Source of the DNA: Amanita rubescens
Lineage: Eukaryota; Basidiomycota; Agaricomycetes; Agaricales; Amanitaceae
Direction of reading: 5' to 3'
Assembly: GCA_015039365.1 (NCBI GenBank)
Contig: WION01000045.1
Coordinates: 211,228 to 275,227 of the forward strand
DNA: 64,000 bases
Position 1 is the first letter of the stretch. Each line of letters begins with the position of its first letter. A program made the translations under genes and the position numbers. Of the stretch, positions 35,527 to 44,532 are shown piece after piece. The notes below the pieces were generated by a model. It saw only the letters and a program-made list of their open reading frames with translations, searched no databases and had not been told where the DNA came from.

Positions 35527-36234
35527 ATGGAATCAACGAGAATCTCGCCAACGATCTCGCCAACAACAACAAGAGCACCATCACCGGAACCGCCTATATA
35601 CTCAGTCTTTACCCAGACAACGACGACAACACCACCACTACCGCCGAATCCTCCGACACACCCAGTAATCCGGATGCTAGCGGAAAGACAACGATCACCG
35701 AACCCAATAGGCCACGTCTCGTTCCTTATCACAGCGCTTCAGATTCTGACAAAGAGAATCGATCTAATGATTCACCCAGAACAAGCCGAGCTACGAGTCC
35801 TCACGATACCACAGAAGATCAAGATAACGGAGGACATAATGAAAATACAAAGAGAATTAGGAAAATACTTGATAACATGCGAAAGGTATATCATAACCCC
35901 GACTCTTTTGCCGAATTCGACAAGGAATCAACTGGCAATCTTCGCGACAGAAGCGACGATAACAACCCAGCTAGCCCTAGCAGTCATCGAATCATGGCAG
36001 ACATCACTCCCTCTGAACCTCAGACGATCTTTACGACATTCGCAGACTATAACAGCTCAGCTCTTATGCGAAAGACTATTGACGACATTAAAAAACTTTC
36101 CAGCCTGTCAATCAATTCTCAGGAACTGGAACGACTTACCAGACTCTGGCGCATTCTTTCAGACGCAAGACTCGCCAAGGCAATCATCGTCAATGCTAGA
36201 GAACGGTACAACTACCATTGCGCAGATCTTATAG
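35527..36234 (+). CDS. Accessory ORF3 (235 aa), unknown function
   Basis: First of three overlapping ORFs between the chromodomain and the 3' LTR. ATG 35527 has A at -3 and G at +4. The N-terminal ~60 residues are Thr/Pro-rich; then a mixed, probably helical region (IGHVSFLITALQILTKRIDL, EDIMKIQRELGKYLITCERY, NQLAIFATEATITTQLALAV). From about 36000 the frame may be only a shadow of ORF4. It is open over the part present in copy A, with about half as many residue changes as the alternative frame. No signal peptide or clear membrane segment. Expression would need a spliced or subgenomic RNA, or leaky scanning; none is demonstrated. Confidence 0.5.
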   Translation: MESTRISPTISPTTTRAPSPEPPIYSVFTQTTTTTPPLPPNPPTHPVIRMLAERQRSPNPIGHVSFLITALQILTKRIDLMIHPEQAELRVLTIPQKIKITEDIMKIQRELGKYLITCERYIITPTLLPNSTRNQLAIFATEATITTQLALAVIESWQTSLPLNLRRSLRHSQTITAQLLCERLLTTLKNFPACQSILRNWNDLPDSGAFFQTQDSPRQSSSMLENGTTTIAQIL

Positions 36235-37235
36235 AAATCTGGACCAACCTAGATCGTATGGAATGGTACACCAAACTCTCTCATGGATGCACCATCCACC
36301 AATTCGGAATTGACCTCTTACGTCGAATCCTCACTGCCGACGTAGAACGCTTCTACGAACAAGCCATCTTGGACGTCAGGAATGAAATACACCCTCCATT
36401 CACCCTTAATGACGACCCCAACGATCTCGTCGCCATTCATCACAACTTTGATCCTCACAGAATCGCACCAGATGCACAGCATATCTTGGAGCTTACAAAC
36501 AGAACCGAAATCGGAGCAATCGCCTTAGTCGATCTAGCCGATCGAGTCAAGGAGATCGCCGAATCTTCTAGACGGACTACTGCATGGACAGAAGATCTGT
36601 TTACCAAAGGAGCTAAACCGCAGCAACTCTCTCACAGCGCCTATGAAGAAGTTGCCCACGTCATGATGGAATTAGATCTCCATCAGAACCTTATACCTTC
36701 CACGCCTGTCACTCAGACCGCTGAAAGGTTTAAGAACCTCGGACGCTCGCTCATTCCCCAACACAACCTTTATCGACTATGGAAGGGAACGCAGAACAGA
36801 CCCAACAAACCCCCACCATCTCCAACGCCACATCGGCTACCACCCCGACCGCCTTCAGCATCGGCGCCTTCGACGGTCGAGAACGCCTCGCCCGTATTCA
36901 CCAGGAAATCTCGGATTTCCTTCACTACCAGTCCCACGTCCGGCTTTTCGCCGCCACATCCCTACCACCAACAGTCCCTCGTCCCGATGACGAATCAAAG
37001 GAGCGCATCATCAAGCTCCTCAAAGAAGAGAACCGACGTCTCAAGGTTCTCCACAAACTCCTCAACTCGCTTGAGGCCAACAACGAGGAACTCGTCCAAA
37101 CGTATACGGACACGCCCACCGACTGGAACGCAGGAGGATGGAACCAAGACGAATGACTTCGACGTCTTCGTCGACAACTCAGCTGGCTATCATCCCTACG
37201 ACGATGAAAACGCCCGCCACAACCTCGACACTTAG
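35994..37235 (+). CDS. Accessory ORF4 (413 aa), unknown function
   Basis: ATG 35994 has A at -3 and G at +4. The frame is open from 35481, but upstream of 35994 it is low-complexity Asn/Thr/Asp and carries a stop in copy A, so 35994 is the preferred start. From MADITPSEPQTIF to about residue 265 it is mostly alpha-helical in character (MRKTIDDIKKLSSLSI, ELERLTRLWRILSDARLAK, IDLLRRILTADVERFYEQ, GAIALVDLADRVKEIAE). The remainder is a Pro/Ser/Arg-rich tail that coincides with ORF5 in another frame, then an acidic end (NDFDVFVDN). No retroviral envelope features (signal peptide, transmembrane anchor) are visible. Family not recognised. Confidence 0.55.
   Translation: MADITPSEPQTIFTTFADYNSSALMRKTIDDIKKLSSLSINSQELERLTRLWRILSDARLAKAIIVNARERYNYHCADLIEIWTNLDRMEWYTKLSHGCTIHQFGIDLLRRILTADVERFYEQAILDVRNEIHPPFTLNDDPNDLVAIHHNFDPHRIAPDAQHILELTNRTEIGAIALVDLADRVKEIAESSRRTTAWTEDLFTKGAKPQQLSHSAYEEVAHVMMELDLHQNLIPSTPVTQTAERFKNLGRSLIPQHNLYRLWKGTQNRPNKPPPSPTPHRLPPRPPSASAPSTVENASPVFTRKSRISFTTSPTSGFSPPHPYHQQSLVPMTNQRSASSSSSKKRTDVSRFSTNSSTRLRPTTRNSSKRIRTRPPTGTQEDGTKTNDFDVFVDNSAGYHPYDDENARHNLDT
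36779..37156 (+). CDS. Accessory ORF5 (125 aa), coiled-coil protein nested in ORF4
   Basis: ATG 36779 has A at -3 and G at +4, in the third frame. Thr/Ser/Asn-rich start, then IGAFDGRERLARIHQEISDF and a Lys/Glu/Leu heptad-like segment (ESKERIIKLLKEENRRLKVL, HKLLNSLEANNEELVQTY), then WNAGGWNQDE. The ordered composition here, against the Pro/Ser/Arg-rich text of ORF4 in the same stretch, suggests ORF5 is the constrained frame. Function unknown; possibly a small oligomerising protein. Confidence 0.5.
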   Translation: MEGNAEQTQQTPTISNATSATTPTAFSIGAFDGRERLARIHQEISDFLHYQSHVRLFAATSLPPTVPRPDDESKERIIKLLKEENRRLKVLHKLLNSLEANNEELVQTYTDTPTDWNAGGWNQDE

Positions 37236-37270
37236 AGGATATCCACATATTGTTGTTGCGGTCAACAACG

Positions 37271-37284
37271 TAGAGGAGAGCTAG
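37271..37284 (+). other. Polypurine stretch next to the 3' LTR
   Basis: TAGAGGAGAG at 37271-37280, four bases before the LTR start; the likely plus-strand primer, though CTAG intervenes. Confidence 0.5.
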
Positions 37285-37810
37285 TGTTACAAACACGGTA
37301 CGGACTCCTACGTTATGATTACATGACACGTCGGACATGCTTACTTTTTCGTATATGTCTATATCATCATCGCATCCCCATTATGTTCATCAGACGGACT
37401 ACCTCGTTCCCTTATCGATCCCCATTCCGTTTACCCTACGCCCAACCCCTTGTCTACACATGTACCATCCCTTATGCCCCCTGTTTTACCTATACTTGCT
37501 ATCGCCCTTGTTCTACTTACGATACGGCTGTGTTTCTGTACATGTATATAAACCGATGTACTGTAACGTCGAACCTTAAGTTCGACTTAACTGTCTAGTT
37601 TATCTTTGTCAATATCACATCTCATCTCGCCTAAAGAACGTCGTTTCTACTCCGTTCATTATCGCTCTCAGGGATAAGACTTCTTCTAGTCGTCTTATCA
37701 CTTAGCCTATTCGTTCACCTATTGTTTGACTTGTCCGTTGGACTTAGTCTACTTTGTCAAACGCTCATAGCGTGGACACATCGTAGGTGGAGATTGACGT
37801 GATCATAACA
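37285..37810 (+). repeat. 3' LTR of copy B
   Basis: 526 bp, same length as the 5' LTR, four transitions different. Followed by the target duplication ACCGG. Confidence 0.97.
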
Positions 37811-38548
37811 ACCGGTCTTTTTAAGACCAGCAGTCACGGTCCTACTGGTTTTGAATAATGATCAGTTACGGTCCTTGAAAATGTTGACAATACTGTGACC
37901 GATGACCAAGGATTAAACATCAGCCCTCTGTTATGCTACTGAGTGTGCTGGATTTGAATGGTTACCTGACTCATTCACTGTGATGGTCATTGAAAAGTGT
38001 CAAAAATGCTGTGACTGATGTAGACCAACAATTGTCATATGACAATGTATCCTATACTACCCTTGCAAAGAAAAAACAATTTGTCCAAATTGGCCATGTT
38101 TTGACCAAGTTATCTTCAAAAACTATATTTGACTGACCATAACTGCATCTAGACATCTGACATTCTTCAATGCCTCTAACCTGCTGTACCTAGTAATATA
38201 ACTAGTCATCATGTCACATGACAATTTACTTCTATATTTCCCCTCAACAACATTCAAATTGGGCATGTCTTGGCCAAGTTACCTTCAAAGCAAGATTTGG
38301 GTATATCTCAGTCATTTCTGGGCCAAATTTGATAAATCTTTTTTTGACATGATCGTGGGAACATTTTATGGGTCATGACCGGTCCTATGACCAGTCACAG
38401 ACTGTAAATGAGTGCAAAAGACCGGTCATAAGTGGTCCAGTCCAGTTTTTTCCATTTCTGGAAATTTCTGTGACCAGTCATGGTTACAGTCCTTCCAAAA
38501 ATGGAAAAATAACTGGACTGGACCTGACCTCCGAACGCTAGGTGTCCA

Positions 38549-39150
38549 ATACACATGGTTACCAAAAATGAATCGAGGGAAGACACATTCATATGCCTCA
38601 TGGATGATTTTTCTTGTCACATACTGTCAGATATGATCCACAATGACAAGGTGAAAAAAACTTGAGACGAGCTATTCAAGTGACTCACAACATTGTCTAC
38701 TAGATGCCTTTCATCGACAGTTGTTTGTATGGAGCCCAGTGCACGAGGCCTATCATGGTTCCAATTCCCAAGCTGTGCAACTTGGAAGGCTGGGATTATT
38801 CGACCTGGTTATCTGAAAATGACGGTTGAATCAAATCACAACCATTTCATACTGTCAATGGCATTTCCGTGCATGACAACATATTTGTGCTGTACTTAGA
38901 GCAAACTGATACACCAGAATGGTACAAAAACCGTATTTTGTCAAACGCTTTGGTGTGATGGCTGGGGAACATACTCCTCACCAAAAAGGATGGCCGTTGG
39001 CCTACTAATTTGACAATTGCGCCACATGAAGTCATGACATTTTTAACATCATCCACTCCTTCTTAGGAAGCTGGATGAAGGTGTTAATGTTGGTGGAAAG
39101 ACAAAGTGTAAATGTACTGGATACCAGAGTGTATTGTATCTGATCCAAAA
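38549..39150. other. No gene supported
   Basis: Continues the sequence interrupted by the MITE and copy B. Short frames (for example 38395-38601 minus) lack family signatures. Confidence 0.4.
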
Positions 39151-39782
39151 TTGAACTCGTTTGGGTGAGTTCGGAGCCTCAAGAATTGAGACTTCCTGAG
39201 TTGCAGGGGTTGCTTGTGCGTAGATTCCCTCGAAGGAAACAGGCCGTGGTTGACTGGAGCCATTGGGCGTGTGGGTAGGACTTGGCATTGTCCTTCCTTC
39301 GAGCTCGGATGAGCGTGGGTTTGACGCTGCATGGATCGCAGAGCCGACTACGTAGTGGCTGGATACAGCTTCGCAAGGTTTTCCGTCTCGTGTATGAGAG
39401 CTTCCAACAGCTCCCGGCAATGTTTGGACCACAAGTCCAACTTCTTGTCCGACTTCTTCTGCTCCTCGACCTGGATCTTCTCCCTTTCAACCCAGGCCTT
39501 ATCGGATTTCTCACAATGGAATCTAGCATGCTTCTGTTCATAGCGCACGTGAAACTCTTGTTTCTGAGAGCTCAACTTGTTTTCGTGGCAGGCTACAAGC
39601 TCACCGGTAGCCCATAGCTTCAGGCGCCATTCGTTGGAGTTAGGTTCAAGCTGAACCTTCTCCTGGATGTATTCATGAGCTTCCCATACCACGGAAAGCC
39701 CGTCTTTTAATACTTCCCTCTCACGGGAGTATTCCGATAGAGCCTTTGGATAGAAGAGCTCTAAGAACTTAGAGAAGCTCAA
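39150..39782 (-). pseudogene. Hypothetical protein, charged helical, frameshifted
   Basis: 39348-39782 encodes a Lys/Glu-rich, probably coiled-coil stretch (VWEAHEYIQEKVQLEPNSNE, KAWVEREKIQVEEQKKSDKK, HCRELLEALIHETENLAKLY). It stops at TAG, but an overlapping frame continues with SSELEGRTMPSPTHTPNGSS, PVSFEGIYAQATPATQE and APNSPKRVQF, which looks like the true C-terminal part. One frame change or a missed splice separates them. Family not recognised. Confidence 0.35.
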
Positions 39783-40084
39783 GAGAGCTTCTCGGGAGAC
39801 TGGACCTCTTCGGGAACCGATCTTGGGGGGGTCCTTAGTATTGTAAGAGTTTTGGGAAACTCTCGGTCATGTGACAAGCCTCGAGTTGTGAGTAGTGTTT
39901 ACAGGTCAGGTCAGGTTAGGTTATTTGCCCAAATTTTGAATAACTGTGACTGTAACCGGTTATTGAATGACCCCTAAACCTAGTAACTGTAACCTGACCA
40001 GTTGTAACCAGTCACAACTGGTCAGGTTAACCTTGCATAACCAGTTATAACTAGTTAGAAGATGACCAGTTAAAAATCTGCAAA

Positions 40085-40365
40085 TAGAAATTGAAAATGC
40101 TCCACCAATTTCAGTCCCATCACCAGTGGAGTATTTTGCTATTCTTTCTGAGGGTTAGTGGCATGTATGTATAGGATAATTTGCAAATAGACATAGAAAA
40201 TCCTCCACTAATTGCAGTGTTGTCATTGGCAGAGTATTTTGCTATTTTTTCTGATGGTTGGTGGTGGCATGTATATGATAATCTGCAAAATAAAAATAGA
40301 AAATGCTCTGCCAATTGCAGTGTCATTATTGGCAGAGTATTTTGCTATTTCTCTGAAGATTGTGA
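40085..40365. repeat. Three direct copies of a ~100-bp unit with GGCAGAGTATTTTGCTAT
   Basis: Units at about 40085, 40185 and 40280. Related to 6120-6335. They lie between the hAT terminus and the left palindrome arm. Confidence 0.65.
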
Positions 40366-41129
40366 GGTAGAGAATTGGGAGGTATAGTGGTCATGTAGTC
40401 ATCTTTTTCAAAATTTCTTTTTAAATTCATGGGTGTATCACTTTTAGAGCTCAAGACATAGGGTAATTCAAGATAATATAGACAGTGTAGTTCACAACAA
40501 ATAACCCATTTCAAGTTGGTCATCATAACCGGTCATGACCAGTCATGACCAGTTATAGACCAGTTATACCAATTGGGCCATTTGCCACACCTGACCTACC
40601 CGACAAAAACCTCTAATTAGAGATGGACAGATGGCATCTCTCCATCTCTAGTTAGAGGCTTTATTTGGGTAACAGGCTACCTCAGATAATTGTGGACATA
40701 AAATAAATATTTCTGAATTACAAGTCCATTTTCCCACACCCAGACATATTGCCATTTCTGGAAGGTGAGGGATGTATTTGTACATGTTTTGAGATGGGAA
40801 TTTGACCACAACTTAGAAACAAGGGGATGATTGCCTTATTTGGTAAGATAGAGAAATTCCAAATAAGGTAAGCAAGTTGGGATACCATATTTGGAAGGTT
40901 ATGAGGTTGTTTGTATATATTTGTATATATTTGTACATGTTTATAACACAAACAATGGATAGGTGCTAATTTCATTGAGATATCCACTGATTTATTTTCA
41001 GGGTCAAATTTCCTAAAAAGGAAATGATGACATAATTTCAGGGTCAATCAATTGTGTAGCCTTGGTCAGTGGCTTTCTAAGTGTGGTTGTATAACAGTGT
41101 TTGGTGCTGATTTCATTGAGATATTCACT

Positions 41130-43566
41130 CGGGGAGCGCCGCCTGCAGCGGCAGCAACCTTGCTTGAAATCCATTCCAAGAGACAGCGTATGCTACTAAA
41201 ATTGGACTAAGAAGTGAAGTTGTCGCATACATCATAATTCCCCTCCTTAGTTTGTTCTCTGATAATCTGCCATACGTGAATAGAACCTCGCTTTTGAACC
41301 TTCCAAGAGCGTTCATACATCATATTTCGCCTCCTTCGTTTCGTTTTTTGATAATGTGTACGTGAACAGAACCTCGCATTTGAACCTCAAAGATGCCCTC
41401 GTGCCCATCTGATTGGGGATTCCTGAAGTTTCGGCGGGTAGGATCTCACATTAATGGGCACCACGTATTTGTACTTTGTGACAAATTTCTTGTCATCCTG
41501 ATCCATTTTACGAAAACCTTCGAGTTCCAGACCATTCAGCAATGAACGCCATATGGAGGTTCTCGCGAGTCAGAGCACAGATTGGACAGACCTTGTCGCA
41601 AGAGGTCAGGCGCTGACATGGAGGTGAGATCCGTATCTATGGCGCCCGAAACCTGAATCGGAAAGACCTCGGGGGGCACTGAAGAATATCGTCAGATAGA
41701 CAGCAAGGGGGGACCTAAGAAAACGAGACGCACCAGATTCGAGGTCATCTTCATCAGAAATGGACCTCTCTTCTGAATCGACGTCAGCATTGCAGGCATC
41801 CGAATCTGAACATTATGAGTCTCACGTGAGACGACAGAGAAAAGGATTCCAGAATACCTATTTCATCGTTCTCGCCAGGAATATAAGAGTCATTCTGCTC
41901 ATGCACTAAATCCGGATCGTCGACATGACGGGTGATGGCCATCAATTCCAAGGGGACGCCATCATCGGGAAGAGAATCCAGGTGTTCGGAAGAGATGCGA
42001 ATGTGTCCGTAAAATCTTGGATTATTGGCTTTCAACCAGACTAGAGCCTCCCGGATATAGTTCCTTCGAACGCGAAAGAGGTTACGCATCCAGTTTTCGG
42101 GCAATTGTCGCTGGCCGAACAAGGTAATTTGGATGACGGAGGCCAGAATTTCCAGACGACGAGGCATCAAGTTTCCCTGAACCATTTCAGCAATACCTGG
42201 CGCATCCATCTCGTAGCTGCAGACATTCCCACGCATCGCTCTCTGAAGGCTAGGGTTGTCTGAACCCAAGTAAAAATTGTTCACTCGCCTCGGAAATAGC
42301 TTGAATACAAAAACCCTTGGATAGACCAAAGCTACGAGCAGCTTTCCGGAAAGCTAAGGCGCGTCAGAACCGGTGGAACCCTCCCGATCCAGAGGTTGTT
42401 AGCCAAGGATCACCTGGGCGGACGGTTCAGGTCGCCGTTCTTTAAATCCCCGTCGCAGTGACGACAGATTCGAACGAAGAAGCCATCCGGCATTTGTCGA
42501 GTGCCCAATGGCTCCAGTAAAGGATTGTGAAAGAGGTCGTGATCAGGATGTGGGGTCGCGGGGGCCAAGCGGCGACGGTTGGGAATCGCGTGTAAGGAAA
42601 ACCATTTTAAGAGGTCCGCTTTCAAAAACGCGTGTCTGCCGCAGACGCCACAGACACCAGATCCCAAGGCCTCGTTTGAGGTGGCGTCGTAGAATGATCG
42701 ATAGCAGTGCCTTCGCTCGGCGTCGGTGGGTACCTCAAGAAACGACGAGGAGTCCACGGCTTCGGCAGCTCTAACACGGGTGGCGGCTGGTTCGTCCTCG
42801 TCAGTGCCGTCCCGAGCACGCGTGCGTTTTCCGAGATGAGTATCGGCCTGTTGTGAAGCTTCTGCTGCGAACGTCAAAAGTTGGTCTAAGACAGATGGTG
42901 GTTAACTGCGGATGATCCAATAGATCAGGTCGTGCTTGTTCCTGCGATCCGTAGATGGGAGTCCACAGAAAAAAGAGGCATAGTGACGGAGAGTACTCCA
43001 CCGCAAATCGGAGAGGCAGTTATAAACTTCTTCATGGGCCTCTTCAACATGGCCAGACATCTGTGCCAAATTTTTAGTCTGACGTTAGGCACGGTGAAAT
43101 ACACATACTCTAGGCGGTCAGGGACAGAAAGAAGGGGAGTCCACGTCCGACCCAAAAGACAAAATTAACGGGACCTTTTTTTTTTTTCTTTTTTCGGTTG
43201 GGTTTTCCCGATCATCAAGACGCATATTCATCGAGGTGGAGCCCATTGCAAACGATCTGGCGGGCACAGAGAGGGTCCTCGGACGGAGGCAATCTCGGCC
43301 CATGCGAAACGTTGGACATTGCCGGGTTGTCGGGTCGGTAGGGGTTGGCGAAAGAACGCGACAGCAGTCGGGGTCAGAGGGAGGGCAAAGCGACGTCCGG
43401 CCCAATAGGCGAGTGCGGTGGGAGGAGGAAGGGGGAGGGGGGAGGAACGCGAGGGATCGCTGGGCGGCGGCCGTGGGGCCTGGAAGCGGCGGACTTTGCC
43501 GAGGTGTTTGGCATTATTGTGGGACAGAAACTCTCTACGAATAAACCTTGCTTTTCAAGCAAGGTA
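41130..43566 (-). mobile_element. Helitron2-like (Helentron) truncated element
   Basis: Interrupts the left palindrome arm; the right arm shows the empty site. Read on the minus strand the 5' end starts ACCTTGCTTGAAA and can fold (ACCTTGCTT-GAAA-AGCAAGGT, plus 43544-43565). Near the 3' end the inverse TTTCAAGCAAGGT recurs (plus 41157-41169), followed by a GC hairpin GCCGC-TGCAG-GCGGC and ~10 bases to the end. Asymmetric inverted repeats with a terminal 3' hairpin are the Helitron2 pattern. ACT occurs at both junctions, which may be chance. The coding content (N-terminal Helitron protein) agrees. Confidence 0.75.
41784..42877 (-). pseudogene. N-terminal part of a Helitron helicase-transposase (DUF6570 region)
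   Basis: Two minus-strand pieces. 42410-42877 contains an N-terminal disordered part and zinc-binding Cys pairs (SGVCGVCGRHAFLK; ICRHCDGDLKNG). 41784-42329 contains the DUF6570-type region common to fungal Helitron proteins (MVYPRVFVFKLFPRRVNNFY, AMRGNVCSYEMDAPGIAEMV, RVRRNYIREALVWLKANNPR). They are separated by a short stretch with stops or an intron. The HUH nuclease and helicase domains that should follow are absent, so the element cannot move itself. Confidence 0.75.
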
Positions 43567-44173
43567 ACTGATTGATTTTCAGGGTCAAATTTCCTAAAAA
43601 GGAAATTGATAATGTAATGTGTGCTTTAGGATCCAGTGGCGGGTTTCCTAAAATGGAAATAGTGCCCATCAGCCTTGCCATTTTGGGAGATATCTGCTCA
43701 CTGTTCATGATGATGAGCACCAAAAATTGCAATATCTCCCTTAATACTGAATATTTTTGTGGCGCTTTTTTTGGAATATATTCCTTATATGTATATGCAC
43801 CTATCCACTATGTTAGAATGTAAAAAATGTGAGTGGTTTCTGTCAGAATGCAACATGTCTTGCTCACTGTTGTCAACAGTGAGCAGCAACAAATGACAAT
43901 ATCTCCATCAATACTGGTTATTTCTGTGGCGCTTTTTTTGGTATGTCCCCATTAGGCACATAGAAAGGTATTTGGAATGTCAGAATGCAAATAGTATGTA
44001 CCAATCATGCCACAATAAAATTGGTGTGCTCACTGTCTGCCATGATGAGCAGCCATATCTCCACCAAAACAAGATCTTCCTGTGGCACTTTTTTGGATTT
44101 TGATTTCTTATGATAATACAGTGTCACTCAGGGTGTCTGGAAGCAGATTGCCCTGCTGATTAATCTGTAGTTT

Positions 44174-44532
44174 TAAGTTTCATGATAAAAGACTGAACAT
44201 GATACAGAAAGTGTGGCTGACAAGTTGACATGTCATGAAGAATGGGACATACCACTTGATCTTGCTTAAGGATCCTCTGTTGAGACCCTCCCAATGTTTA
44301 TCCTTGTTATGTGTGATCACAAATCAGAAAAAGCGCCACAGGAAGATCTTTAAGTTTCATGATAAAAGACTGAACATGATACAGAAAGTGTGGCTGACAA
44401 GTTGACATGTCATGAAGAACTTAATGGGACATAACACTTGATCTTGCTTAAGGATCCACTGTTGAGACCCTCCCAATGTTTATCCTTGTTATGTGTGACC
44501 ACAAATCAGAAAAAGCACCACAGGAAGATCTT
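44174..44532. repeat. Tandem duplication (177 and 182 bp) at the centre of the palindrome
   Basis: 44174-44350 and 44351-44532 are direct copies beginning TAAGTTTCATGATAAAAGAC; the second has a 5-bp insertion and a few substitutions. Confidence 0.85.

Larger units (their letters stand above)
29639..37810 (+). mobile_element. Ty3/gypsy chromovirus copy B, complete with both LTRs
   Basis: 8172 bp, two 526-bp LTRs differing at four positions, and a perfect 5-bp duplication ACCGG (29634-29638 and 37811-37815). Order: LTR, self-primer site, gag, protease-RT-RNase H-integrase-chromodomain, three overlapping accessory ORFs, polypurine stretch, LTR. Lesions: no in-frame ATG at the gag start, a ~138-bp deletion at the gag/pol junction, a 1-bp deletion at ~34938 and a 4-bp duplication at ~35386. 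Confidence 0.97.
29587..38540. mobile_element. 0.78-kb hAT-type MITE, host of Ty3/gypsy copy B
   Basis: Ends TAGCGTTCAGAGGACCAG (29587) and CCTGACCTCCGAACGCTA (to 38540), flanked by a perfect 8-bp duplication GGTGTCCA (29579-29586 and 38541-38548). Subtracting copy B and its 5-bp duplication leaves 777 bp without coding potential but rich in GACCGGTC/ACCAGTCAC words. Terminus, TSD length and subterminal repeats fit hAT. Confidence 0.88.

Noticed and set aside
35481..37235. A single 584-codon accessory protein starting right after the pol stop
   Set aside because: Its first third is low-complexity, is closed by a stop in copy A and varies more than the overlapping frame; its tail coincides with a better-looking ORF in the third frame. 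I split it into ORF3, ORF4 and ORF5.
42508..43544. Plus-strand frames opposite the Helitron protein
   Set aside because: Arg-rich shadow frames of the GC-rich minus-strand coding region.
41130..43566. CACTA or PIF/Harbinger insertion, because ACT flanks both sides
   Set aside because: No matching superfamily ends; the asymmetric inverted repeats, 3' hairpin and Helitron-type protein fit Helitron2 better.
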